From contig CACZIV010000019.1 of assembly GCA_902781305.1 (NCBI GenBank), positions 1 through 34,538 of the forward strand: DNA of 34,538 nt, in the 5' to 3' direction. The stretch's first letter is position 1; every line of letters begins with the position of its first letter. The position numbers were made by a program, and so were the translations under genes. Origin of the DNA: Pseudoselenomonas ruminantium. GTDB lineage: Bacteria > Bacillota > Negativicutes > Selenomonadales > Selenomonadaceae. The notes under the pieces were generated by a model that saw nothing but the letters and a program-made list of their open reading frames with translations, ran no database searches and was not told the DNA's origin. Positions 8,333-16,302 of this stretch are shown one piece after another.

Positions 8333-9919
8333 ATGAAGGTTTTGGCTGCTGATGGCATTTCGCCCAAGGGCATTGAGCTTTTGCAGAAGGAGTTTGAAGT
8401 AGATGTGCGGGACAAGATTTCCGCTGAGGAACTGCTGGAAATTATTCCGCAGTATGATGCATTGATGGTGCGTTCTGCCTCTAAGGTGACGGCTGAAGTC
8501 ATTAACCGGGCAGAGAAGCTCAAGATAATCGGTCGTGCTGGTGTCGGCGTGGATAATATTGACATTCCGGCAGCTACGGCTAAGGGTATTATCGTCATCA
8601 ACTCTCCCGGCGGCAATACCATCGCCGCTACGGAACATACCATGGCCATGATGCTGGCCATGTCCCGCAATATCCCCATTGCCAATGAAACCATGCAGAA
8701 GGGCGAGTGGAATCGCAAGCAGTATGTGGGCGTGGAATTGCGGAATAAGACGCTGGGCGTTATCGGCATGGGCCGTATTGGTTCCGGCGTAGCGAAACGG
8801 GCCATGGCTTTTGATATGAATGTCATCGCTTATGACCCCTATATCAACGAAGACCGTGCCAAAGATTTGGGCGTGACCGTGGGCACGCTCGAAGATGTTA
8901 TCACCCAGTCGGACTTCATCACTGTGCATATGCCGCTGACGCCTGACACCAAGGGCATGATTGGCATGGAACAGATGAAGAAGATGAAAAAGGGCGTACG
9001 TCTGGTGAACTGTGCCCGCGGCGGCATTATCGTCGAAGAAGATTTGGCCGAAGCCGTGAAGCAGGGGATTGTGGCTGGCGCAGCCATCGACGTATTCACC
9101 AGCGAGCCTGTCGGTGCGGACCATCCGCTCGTCGGTGTGCCAGGCATTGTGCTGACGCCGCATCTGGGTGCATCCACGGTGGAAGCGCAGGTCGGCGTAT
9201 CCCTGGATGTATCCGAAGGTATTCTGGCAGCCCTCAAGGGTGAACCAGTGGCAACGGCTGTAAACATGGCGCCGGTTTCTCCGCAGGTCATGAAGGTTAT
9301 TGCGCCTTACCTTACGCTGGCTGAACGCTTGGGCGGCACGGTTGCCTCCTTGGCCGAAGCTCCCGTCAAGAAGGTGGAGGTTACCTACAACGGCGAGATT
9401 ACGGAAGTCAACACGGGCATGCTGACCACGGCTGTAATCAAAGGCCTCTTGAACCCCATTATGGAAAACGATGTAAACTACGTCAACGCTCCTGGTTTGG
9501 CGAAAGAACGCGGCATCAAGGTGACGGAAGTCAAGAAGAAGGAAGCTGAAGACTTTGCTAACCTCATTACGGTCAAAGCCGATATTGGCGGCGGCAAGAA
9601 CCTCACGGTGCAGGGCACGCTCTTTGGCAGCGAAGCCCGCATTGTGCGCATCAACAAATTCCGTGTGGACGTTGACCCACAGGCGCGTATCCTTGTTTGC
9701 CCGCACATCAATAAGCCCGGCGTTATCGGCACGATTGGTACTTTCCTGGGCGTGCATGGTATCAACATTTCCGGCATGCAGGTGGGCAAGACGGAAGTTG
9801 AAGGCACGAGCCTGATGGTGCTGACCGTTGACCATGACATTCCGGCAAGCGTGCTTAAAGATGTCAAGGGCATTGACGGTATCATTGATGCCAAACTGGT
9901 CAACTTCTACGCTATTTGA
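8333..9919 (+). CDS. serA: D-3-phosphoglycerate dehydrogenase (SerA), long form with ACT domain
   Basis: SerA oxidises 3-phosphoglycerate with NAD to 3-phosphohydroxypyruvate, the committed step of serine synthesis. The 528 residues are the long (type I) form. The NAD-binding GMGRIG is at 145-150, the substrate arginine is R229 in NCARGG, the acid of the catalytic pair is E258 in FTSEP, and the histidine is H277 in LTPHLGAS. An intervening regulatory domain follows, and then an ACT domain (about 452-528, from RILVCPHINKPG) that in relatives senses serine. ATG 8333 is preferred over ATG 8327 because AAGGAG at 8319-8324 is 8 bases before the former and only 2 before the latter. The gene is monocistronic. 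Confidence 0.96.
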   Translation: MKVLAADGISPKGIELLQKEFEVDVRDKISAEELLEIIPQYDALMVRSASKVTAEVINRAEKLKIIGRAGVGVDNIDIPAATAKGIIVINSPGGNTIAATEHTMAMMLAMSRNIPIANETMQKGEWNRKQYVGVELRNKTLGVIGMGRIGSGVAKRAMAFDMNVIAYDPYINEDRAKDLGVTVGTLEDVITQSDFITVHMPLTPDTKGMIGMEQMKKMKKGVRLVNCARGGIIVEEDLAEAVKQGIVAGAAIDVFTSEPVGADHPLVGVPGIVLTPHLGASTVEAQVGVSLDVSEGILAALKGEPVATAVNMAPVSPQVMKVIAPYLTLAERLGGTVASLAEAPVKKVEVTYNGEITEVNTGMLTTAVIKGLLNPIMENDVNYVNAPGLAKERGIKVTEVKKKEAEDFANLITVKADIGGGKNLTVQGTLFGSEARIVRINKFRVDVDPQARILVCPHINKPGVIGTIGTFLGVHGINISGMQVGKTEVEGTSLMVLTVDHDIPASVLKDVKGIDGIIDAKLVNFYAI

Positions 9920-9942
9920 CCGGTTTTTAAGTAAATATTGCT

Positions 9943-9985
9943 AAAACAAAGCTCTGTGTCAGACGGACATAGAGCTTTTTGTTTT
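9943..9985 (+). terminator. Terminator of serA
   Basis: Arms 9948-9960 and 9966-9978 form a 13-bp stem with one G.U pair and a 5-base loop, followed by a T-rich tail. Confidence 0.88.
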
Positions 9986-10066
9986 GCTGTTGTTTGTATT
10001 ATGTATACACATAATCAATATTCACATAATTCAGTAAACAGTTTATTAAGTATACATGCATACAAT

Positions 10067-10095
10067 TTGCGATTACTGTAAACTTATGCTATTAT
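10067..10095 (+). promoter_or_regulatory. Promoter of the 117-aa orphan gene
   Basis: TTGCGA (10067-10072) and TATTAT (10090-10095) are 17 bases apart. The AT-rich stretch just upstream holds two GTATAC palindromes and repeated CATAAT words (about 10001-10065), which could be regulator sites. Confidence 0.6.
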
Positions 10096-10120
10096 ATATC
10101 CACGGTAAGGAGTGTTGTGT

Positions 10121-10474
10121 ATGTATACGAAAGAACTTTATATAACAAGAATTAAATTGATTGCCCTTAGCCGGATTCGTCAGATTGTGGATTCGGTGAA
10201 GGAAAGACCGGCGGAATATCGCAAGGATACGCGGGAGTATCTGGATGCCATGTATGAGGGGATTTCCTACATGCGTCCGGAACGTCTGGCGGAGGTAGTG
10301 AATACCGTCCATGAAAGCTATGTAGAAGCGAATATGGATGATGATGGCTGTGTAGCCGATTCTCTGATGATGATTGCACTGGCGGAATACCAGAATGAAC
10401 TTGGCGAAGAGAATATTTACGACTTAGGCTGGAACAGCTGGGTGGAGGATTTCTTCCGTACGGCAATCGCTTAA
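10121..10474 (+). CDS. Conserved-looking hypothetical protein, 117 aa
   Basis: I do not recognise the family. The protein is soluble, acidic and mostly helical by composition, with a basic N-terminal part (RIKLIALSRIRQIV) and an acidic, aromatic C-terminal part ending NSWVEDFFRTAIA. There is no signal peptide, membrane segment or cysteine cluster; the single cysteine is in DDDGCVADS. TAAGGAG at 10106-10112 is 8 bases before ATG 10121, which decides the start over the in-frame GTG and TTG just upstream. Its own promoter and terminator make it a single-gene transcript and support it being real. No function can be given. Confidence 0.8.
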   Translation: MYTKELYITRIKLIALSRIRQIVDSVKERPAEYRKDTREYLDAMYEGISYMRPERLAEVVNTVHESYVEANMDDDGCVADSLMMIALAEYQNELGEENIYDLGWNSWVEDFFRTAIA

Positions 10475-10492
10475 CTTTATAGAAAACGTGAG

Positions 10493-10523
10493 AAAACTTC
10501 TGCATTTGGCAGGAGTTTTTTTC
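10493..10523 (+). terminator. Terminator of the 117-aa orphan gene
   Basis: AAAACTTCTGC (from 10493) pairs with GCAGGAGTTTT across a short loop, with one G.U pair, and a run of seven T completes it. Confidence 0.82.
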
Positions 10524-10579
10524 TTGTGCGCGAAAGTAGGAATGTATAGTGATGGTGGATAATAGGTGGTGAATGTATT

Positions 10580-11158
10580 ATGCCAATGTACAAGAAACAA
10601 CTGTTTGTCTTAATGATTATTTTACTGGCGGCGGCAGGCGGCACTTATTACGGTTTGTACAGTGAGGAACAAGCTGTAGTATTGGATGCAGCTGCAACTG
10701 CTGAAAGCAGCCCGCCAAAGCAGGAAATAACGGTTTATGTAACCGGAGCAGTTAATAAGCCGGGGCTAGTGAAAGTGCCTGAAGGAGCGCGGGCGGCCGA
10801 TGCCGTCAATGCCTGTGGCGGGTTGCTGCCAACTGCGGACGGCGAAAAAATCAATATGGCGCAAAGTCTCAAGGACGGCCAGCAGTTAAAGGTGCCGGAA
10901 AAGACCGGAACAAACAGCAAAACGGATTCGGGAAAAGCGGATAAATCCAAAGGAGCAGACAGCGGGGAAAAGGTCAATATCAATACTGCCGATGAAAAAG
11001 CGCTGGATACCTTGCCGGGAGTTGGCCCAGCTATGGCCAAACGGATTATCGAGTATCGGGAAAGCGAAGGGGCATTCCAGTCGATTGAAGATATCAAGAA
11101 GATTCGTGGCATTGGTGATGCCAAATTTGCCAAAATGAAAGATAAGATTTGCATATAA
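10580..11158 (+). CDS. comEA: Competence protein ComEA (DNA receptor)
   Basis: ComEA binds double-stranded DNA outside the inner membrane and hands it to the ComEC channel. The 192 residues show a membrane anchor (about 6-26), an SLBB domain (about 50-108, starting ITVYVTGAVNKPGLV), a charged Lys/Ser/Gly linker, and a C-terminal helix-hairpin-helix DNA-binding domain (about 130-192) with VNINTADEKALDTLPGVGP and IRGIGDAKFAKMKD. AGGTGGTG at 10564-10571 precedes ATG 10580 by 8 bases. A possible -10 TATAGT is at 10545-10550 with a poor -35. It lies 15 bases before comEC, so the two are probably co-transcribed. No other competence genes are in view. Confidence 0.94.
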   Translation: MPMYKKQLFVLMIILLAAAGGTYYGLYSEEQAVVLDAAATAESSPPKQEITVYVTGAVNKPGLVKVPEGARAADAVNACGGLLPTADGEKINMAQSLKDGQQLKVPEKTGTNSKTDSGKADKSKGADSGEKVNINTADEKALDTLPGVGPAMAKRIIEYRESEGAFQSIEDIKKIRGIGDAKFAKMKDKICI

Positions 11159-11173
11159 GCGGGATGTGAGGGC

Positions 11174-13564
11174 ATGAAAATCGGTCAGCATCAGGAAGTA
11201 TTTTTGGCAGGCTTGCTGTTGGCTCTAGGCGCAGGAATTGGCTGTGCCAGTTTGCTTACAATGCCTATGGGGATTGTGCTGTCCTTGCTGGTAATGGCAC
11301 TGCTTTTGTCTGTTTATGGTTGTTATCGAGCACAGACGTGGACATGGCTCGCATTTGTGCTGGCATTCTTTTTCGTAGGCTTTTGGCGCTTTATGGTGGC
11401 GGATAATCTGCCGGAGCAGGATATATCCCATTGGGCTAAGGAGACGGTAAAAGTTGAGGGACCTTTGCGGGAAGCTCCGCGGCTGACAGAAGACAGTCAA
11501 GGACGGAAAAAACAGCGGTATTTGCTTGATGTGACCAAAGTTAAACAGCAGGAACATGAATGGCAGGCAGCCAGTGGCGGGCTGTATGTATATGCTTCAG
11601 AGCGTGAAGCACCGGAGGTGCGGATTGGCGACAAGGTGACGGCTACGGGAAAGGTGCGCTCACCCCATGGCTATCAGAATCCCGGCCAACTGGATACGAA
11701 AATGCTGTTAAAGAGCCAGGGAATCAGCGCTTCCTTATCGGCAGGCAAACAGGGAATAAAAGTCATGCCGGTGGACACGGCTGCTTTTGCCCGCAAATTG
11801 GCAGAGGTGCGACGCCACTATCGGGAAAGTATGGAACAGGTTATGCCCAAAACGGATGCAGCGGCTATATTTGCCATGCTTTTTGGCGGCTATGATGGCT
11901 TGAAGCCGGAACTGGTAGATTCGTTTACCATTACCGGGATAGTTCATATCCTTTCGGTGTCCGGCTCGCATATCAGTCTGTTGGCGGCGGTGATGGCAGG
12001 GCTGGGCGCATTGCTGCGCTTGCATAAAGTGGCTACGGCAGTGTTGGTGGTGGGGGTGATTGCAATCTACAGCCTGTTGGCTGGCGCGGTGCCGCCGGTT
12101 ATCCGCTCGGCGATAATGGGCGGGCTGGCTTTTGTAGCGTTAGCATTGGACAGGGAGCGTGACGCACGAAGGATTTTACTGTTGACCGGGCTGCTTATGC
12201 TCTTAATCTCACCGTTGCTGTTCTTTCACATCAGCTTTCAGTTGTCCTTCCTGGCCACGGCAGGGCTGCTTTATTTGGCGCCTGTCTGGCAAAAATATTT
12301 CCGTGAACATGGCTGTAATGCGTATATTGCGGCAGGGCTTTCCATTACCCTGGCGGCACAGCTTGCCACCCTGCCGATACTTGCCTGGTATTTTAATCAG
12401 CTCTCGTTGTCTTCCTTGATAGCCAATCTTGTGGTAGTGCCTTTGGTGGAAATGATTATCGTGCTGGGGCTTTTGGCTGGAGTGGTGGCCTTTATTCTGC
12501 CTTTTGCAGGCAGTGTAGTCTTTGCCTGTGGCAGTCTGCTCTTGGGTGTGGTCACGGAAATGACAGTAAAAATTGCTGCCTTGCCGGCAAGTTCGATATG
12601 GATTCCGAGTATGAATTTTGCATGGGGGCTATTGTATTATTTGCTGTTAGGTATGTTCCTGCTGAATGTACAGCAGCGGGAAAAACTATGGGACGGCATA
12701 AAAAAACGGCGCAATGCTTTAAGCGTGGCGCTGTTGGTGGCCGTTGTATTTCTGGTTAGTGTTCAATTGGCAAAGCCAAAGGAAATGCAGGTGCATTTTA
12801 TCGATGTAGGACAGGGCGATGCGGCACTTGTCATTACGCCAGGAGGACATGCCTTTATGTTTGATACCGGTGGTACCCGGGATGGCAATTTTGATATCGG
12901 TGCGAAAGTGGATGTGCCGTATTTGTTGCACTATGGCGTGTTGAAGTTGGATGGCGTTTTTCTTTCCCACGCCCATGAAGACCATGCGGCAGGCTGTGGC
13001 GGCATTTTGCGCAAAATGCCGATTGCGCAGGTGATAACCGCCGATGAAGGCATATTGGATTATGCCCGCAGTATGAAACTGGGGGATAATGACCCTTTAC
13101 TGCACAAATTCCATACTGCCCGACAGGGGGAGCGTATGACTGTTGATGGTGTGACCATTGAAGTGTTGTTTGCTCCACCACTGCAGGAAGGCGATAATAA
13201 AACGGGCAACGAGGCATCAAATGTTTATCGCGTGTCCTATGGCAAGGCAAGTTTCTTGTTTACGGGGGATTTGACCAAAGAAAAAGAAGCACAGTTATTG
13301 GCTGAGGGGATAAATCCTGCCAGCAGTGTGCTGAAAATTGGCCATCATGGCAGCGATACTTCCAGTTCGTCGGAGTTCCTGCAGGCAGTCAAACCGCAAT
13401 TTGGCGTATTTTGTGTGGGAGCCGACAACTCGTTTGGGCACCCAAAACCTGCGGTGGTGCAACGGTTTAAGGAGCAGGGGATTAAGACCCTGCGGACAGA
13501 CGAAAATGGTGCAGTGGTTTTTTATACGGACGGGGAGCGCATGCGGGTAGAAACTTATCAATAA
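11174..13564 (+). CDS. comEC: DNA internalisation channel ComEC/Rec2
   Basis: ComEC is the inner-membrane channel that takes up single-stranded DNA in natural transformation. The 796-residue protein has the full three-part layout: N-terminal hydrophobic segments with a DUF4131-like region (about 1-200), the multi-span competence domain (about 220-510, with GIVHILSVSGSHISLL), and a C-terminal metallo-beta-lactamase-like nuclease domain that starts VHFIDVGQGDAALV. The metal-binding motif is intact as SHAHEDHAAG with H599, H601, D603 and H604, and KIGHHGSDTSS follows. An intact motif suggests the nuclease is active. The start codon follows GGGATGTGAGGGC. Confidence 0.96.
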   Translation: MKIGQHQEVFLAGLLLALGAGIGCASLLTMPMGIVLSLLVMALLLSVYGCYRAQTWTWLAFVLAFFFVGFWRFMVADNLPEQDISHWAKETVKVEGPLREAPRLTEDSQGRKKQRYLLDVTKVKQQEHEWQAASGGLYVYASEREAPEVRIGDKVTATGKVRSPHGYQNPGQLDTKMLLKSQGISASLSAGKQGIKVMPVDTAAFARKLAEVRRHYRESMEQVMPKTDAAAIFAMLFGGYDGLKPELVDSFTITGIVHILSVSGSHISLLAAVMAGLGALLRLHKVATAVLVVGVIAIYSLLAGAVPPVIRSAIMGGLAFVALALDRERDARRILLLTGLLMLLISPLLFFHISFQLSFLATAGLLYLAPVWQKYFREHGCNAYIAAGLSITLAAQLATLPILAWYFNQLSLSSLIANLVVVPLVEMIIVLGLLAGVVAFILPFAGSVVFACGSLLLGVVTEMTVKIAALPASSIWIPSMNFAWGLLYYLLLGMFLLNVQQREKLWDGIKKRRNALSVALLVAVVFLVSVQLAKPKEMQVHFIDVGQGDAALVITPGGHAFMFDTGGTRDGNFDIGAKVDVPYLLHYGVLKLDGVFLSHAHEDHAAGCGGILRKMPIAQVITADEGILDYARSMKLGDNDPLLHKFHTARQGERMTVDGVTIEVLFAPPLQEGDNKTGNEASNVYRVSYGKASFLFTGDLTKEKEAQLLAEGINPASSVLKIGHHGSDTSSSSEFLQAVKPQFGVFCVGADNSFGHPKPAVVQRFKEQGIKTLRTDENGAVVFYTDGERMRVETYQ

Positions 13565-13575
13565 AAAGCAGGATT

Positions 13576-13603
13576 TTGCTGTTAAAAGTGGAAATAATAT
13601 AAT
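13576..13603 (+). promoter_or_regulatory. Promoter of the 63-aa orphan gene
   Basis: TTGCTG (13576-13581) and a perfect TATAAT (13598-13603) are 16 bases apart, between the comEC stop and the small gene. Confidence 0.7.
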
Positions 13604-13634
13604 ATCAGATAAATATGCAGAAGGGATGATTTTT

Positions 13635-13826
13635 ATGACAGCAGAAGAATTCAAGAGTGCAGCAAAAAAATTAGGTATTACAGAAGTTGCCGCAAACCAG
13701 ACTGTTGAGTTGCATGAAAAGTTTCTGCGCATGGGCATGACACCGGCCAGCTATGAGGAGATACTGGCAGCAAAACAGAAAAAATCCTGCGTAGAAGTAT
13801 TCGAGGCAGCGTTGGCAACGCACTAA
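13635..13826 (+). CDS. Small hypothetical protein, 63 aa
   Basis: I do not recognise the family. The protein is soluble, with two probable helices (TAEEFKSAAKKLG and NQTVELHEKFLRMG), a TPASYEEIL turn and a single cysteine in KKSCVEVFEAAL. ATG 13635 is preferred over ATG 13626 because the AGAAGGG before them is correctly spaced only for the later codon. A near-consensus promoter and a strong terminator bracket it, so it is very probably a real one-gene transcript. The N-terminal half resembles the small helical proteins that bind nucleic acid or act as adaptors, but this is not enough to propose a role. Confidence 0.75.
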   Translation: MTAEEFKSAAKKLGITEVAANQTVELHEKFLRMGMTPASYEEILAAKQKKSCVEVFEAALATH

Positions 13827-13873
13827 GAATAAAAGTACAATAAAATAGAGACATATTTTTAGCATGTTACAGG

Positions 13874-13913
13874 CGGTGCAGGCGATTTTATATACCTGCA
13901 CCGTTTATTTTTT
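13874..13913 (+). terminator. Terminator after the 63-aa gene
   Basis: A perfect 9-bp GC-rich stem (13874-13882 with 13895-13903) with a 12-base AT loop is followed by TTTATTTTTT. Confidence 0.88.
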
Positions 13914-14091
13914 GTACTGGTTTCCGCGAAGGCGATGAGAAATTGTACATGAAATAGCAGGAATTTTGCGTTGAGCATGGAATTATTCAAAAGAGTGTAT
14001 AGATATACGGAAGAAATATTCATGTTACACTTAGCTGCAATACAGTACTATGCTACACTGATTATAGAAGTCGATTTATTTGAGAAATAAG

Positions 14092-16263
14092 ATGATTCAC
14101 CAGTTACATGAAAAGGGTGGAAGTGTGGGTAATATTTTTCTGCGTATTTTTGCCAGCCTTATCCTGCTCTTAGCCTTAGGTGGGCGGATTGGGGACCTTG
14201 CACAGGTTTATCCGAAGGCGGCGGCATCCGAATATGTTGCGCCGATAATCAAGACCGTGCGGGTAGGCTATGTGGAAGCACCTTGTTTTATGCAGGGAAT
14301 GCGTGATGATGCTGTGAAGTCAGGGCTGGCTTACGATTATCTGCAGCGCGTATCCTATTATACGAACTGGCGCTATGTTTATGTATATGGAGATTGGGCA
14401 ACCATTCTGGATAAGCTCTACAAAGGGGAAGTCGATGTCATGGCGGGTGTCTCCAAGACACCGGAACGTGCTGGCAAAATGCTGTTCCCCGATTATGCTA
14501 TGGGCACGGAAAATTATTATATCTATGTCCATAACGACCATCCTTTGGCCATGAAGGGGCTTGCCGGGCTGCAAGGGCATACTGTCAGCGTCAATAAAAA
14601 TACCATTATGAGTGATTTGCTCCAGAGTTGGAATCAGGCGGGGAATTATCAGCTGAACATCCTCACTTATAGCGGCAATGATTCGCGTTACCGTGATTTC
14701 AAGGCCAATTTGGCAGATGCTACGGTAGATACGGATAATGCCGTTCAGGAGGATACGAACATGGTTCCCTTTGCCTGGATTGGCCAATCCGACTATTATC
14801 TGGCGGTCACGAAGAACCGTCCGGATTTGGTGAATGACCTTAACACAGCACTCAACAAAATCATTACGACAAATCCCCGGTTTGTTGATAAGCTTGCCAA
14901 TACTTATTTTTCCAAACTGGCTGTGGTAGCGAATCTCTCCGGGGATGAAATGGATTGGATTAAGCATAATCCGATGATTACCATTGGCTATGTCGATGAT
15001 TATCTGCCTTTATCCGACCGCGATGATAAGGGGCAGGTGGAGGGCATTTTCAAGGATATCTTTCAAGAAATTGTCCAAAAGCTAAACATTCAGGATAAAG
15101 TGCGTTTTTCCTTTGTCCCGTTTGACAGCTATGATGAGATGCTTCGTGCGTTAGCGGATGGCTCAATCTATGCAGCTTTTCCGGTGAATAGCGATGTACA
15201 GCAGGCGGAAAAACAGGGGATTTTCCTGAGCAGTGACGTCATCACGACACCGATGTATCTGATATACACGGGGGATTATGCGAACCTTAATCTGCGGCGC
15301 ATCGGGGTAAAACGGGAGAATTCGATTGGTGATATCTATGTGAGAACGCATTATCCGCATATGGAAATGGTTTATTACGATGATATCCACGATATGCTTG
15401 ATGCGGTTAAACGAGGAGCTGTGGACGGCTGTATCCTCAATCAATTCCGCAGGGATGCTTATTTGGCTCGGGCAGGTTATCGCGATTTGCAGTCGATTGC
15501 CTTAACGGATTATATTAGTCTGGGCTTTGCGGTAAGGAAGGGCCATAGTGAATTGTTATCCATTTTGAACCGTGGAATCACGAGACTGCCCAGTGATTTT
15601 GCCCTTACTTCGACTTATGCCTATACCGGCATGATGGCGCCGATGACTTTCCGGGATTATCTGTTGGAGAATCTGCTTACTGTCATGCTGGCAATCGGGA
15701 TTATTATTGCCATTTTGAGCAGTCTGGTGGCGTATATCTTTCTGATTCATCGCAATAAACGGGAAATGCAGTATATCGCCCAGCATGACGGACTTACTGG
15801 TTTGTTGAATCGTCATTGCTATAATGACTTTTTGAATGCCAGGCAACAGGATTATCCCCAGGATAATTTGGTGGTGATATCGATGGACCTGAATGGTCTT
15901 AAAGGCGTCAATGATACTATGGGGCATGAGGCTGGTGATGAACTCATAATGGGGGCTGCCGGTTGTATGAAAGAGGCCTTGTCCGCTTATGGCTCCGTAT
16001 ACCGGACAGGCGGTGACGAATTCGTGGCGATTATCGAAACACCGCAGCAAGGCTTGCCCAAGATTATTCAATCGTTGAAAGAGCGTTTCGACAGCTGGCA
16101 TGGCAAATGGAATAAGTCGATGTCGGTATCGCTGGGCACAGCGCATAACAGCGATTCATCGCGAAAGAAATTGCATGAATTGCTTGCCTTGGCTGATCAG
16201 GAGATGTATAAAGATAAGGCTGCGTATTACAGTCGTCTGGGGATTGACCGTAGACGGCATTAG
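14092..16263 (+). CDS. Membrane diguanylate cyclase with two periplasmic solute-binding domains
   Basis: The protein has an N-terminal hydrophobic signal/anchor (about 15-32), two tandem bacterial solute-binding-protein family 3 domains (about 55-275, starting VRVGYVEAPCFM, and about 290-505, starting ITIGYVDDYLPL), a membrane helix (about 524-550) and a cytoplasmic GGDEF domain. The active-site motif GGDEF is intact at 640-644, so it should make cyclic di-GMP from two GTP. The RxxD inhibitory site normally found just before GGDEF is absent (SAYG there), so product inhibition at that site is not expected. It probably senses an amino acid or similar small ligand in the periplasm. Start choice is uncertain: TTG 14080, ATG 14092 and GTG 14125 (after AAAGGGTGG) all keep the signal segment. 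The helicase gene follows after 39 bases. Confidence 0.9.
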   Translation: MIHQLHEKGGSVGNIFLRIFASLILLLALGGRIGDLAQVYPKAAASEYVAPIIKTVRVGYVEAPCFMQGMRDDAVKSGLAYDYLQRVSYYTNWRYVYVYGDWATILDKLYKGEVDVMAGVSKTPERAGKMLFPDYAMGTENYYIYVHNDHPLAMKGLAGLQGHTVSVNKNTIMSDLLQSWNQAGNYQLNILTYSGNDSRYRDFKANLADATVDTDNAVQEDTNMVPFAWIGQSDYYLAVTKNRPDLVNDLNTALNKIITTNPRFVDKLANTYFSKLAVVANLSGDEMDWIKHNPMITIGYVDDYLPLSDRDDKGQVEGIFKDIFQEIVQKLNIQDKVRFSFVPFDSYDEMLRALADGSIYAAFPVNSDVQQAEKQGIFLSSDVITTPMYLIYTGDYANLNLRRIGVKRENSIGDIYVRTHYPHMEMVYYDDIHDMLDAVKRGAVDGCILNQFRRDAYLARAGYRDLQSIALTDYISLGFAVRKGHSELLSILNRGITRLPSDFALTSTYAYTGMMAPMTFRDYLLENLLTVMLAIGIIIAILSSLVAYIFLIHRNKREMQYIAQHDGLTGLLNRHCYNDFLNARQQDYPQDNLVVISMDLNGLKGVNDTMGHEAGDELIMGAAGCMKEALSAYGSVYRTGGDEFVAIIETPQQGLPKIIQSLKERFDSWHGKWNKSMSVSLGTAHNSDSSRKKLHELLALADQEMYKDKAAYYSRLGIDRRRH

Positions 16264-16302
16264 TCATACTGCAAAGCGGAAAACTAAGGTGGCACAGGAA
16301 CT

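Noticed and set aside
8315-9835. 506-codon open frame antisense to serA
   Set aside because: It lies wholly opposite a well-supported gene, has a low-complexity His/Asn/Arg-rich translation and no family motif. It is a shadow of the coding strand.
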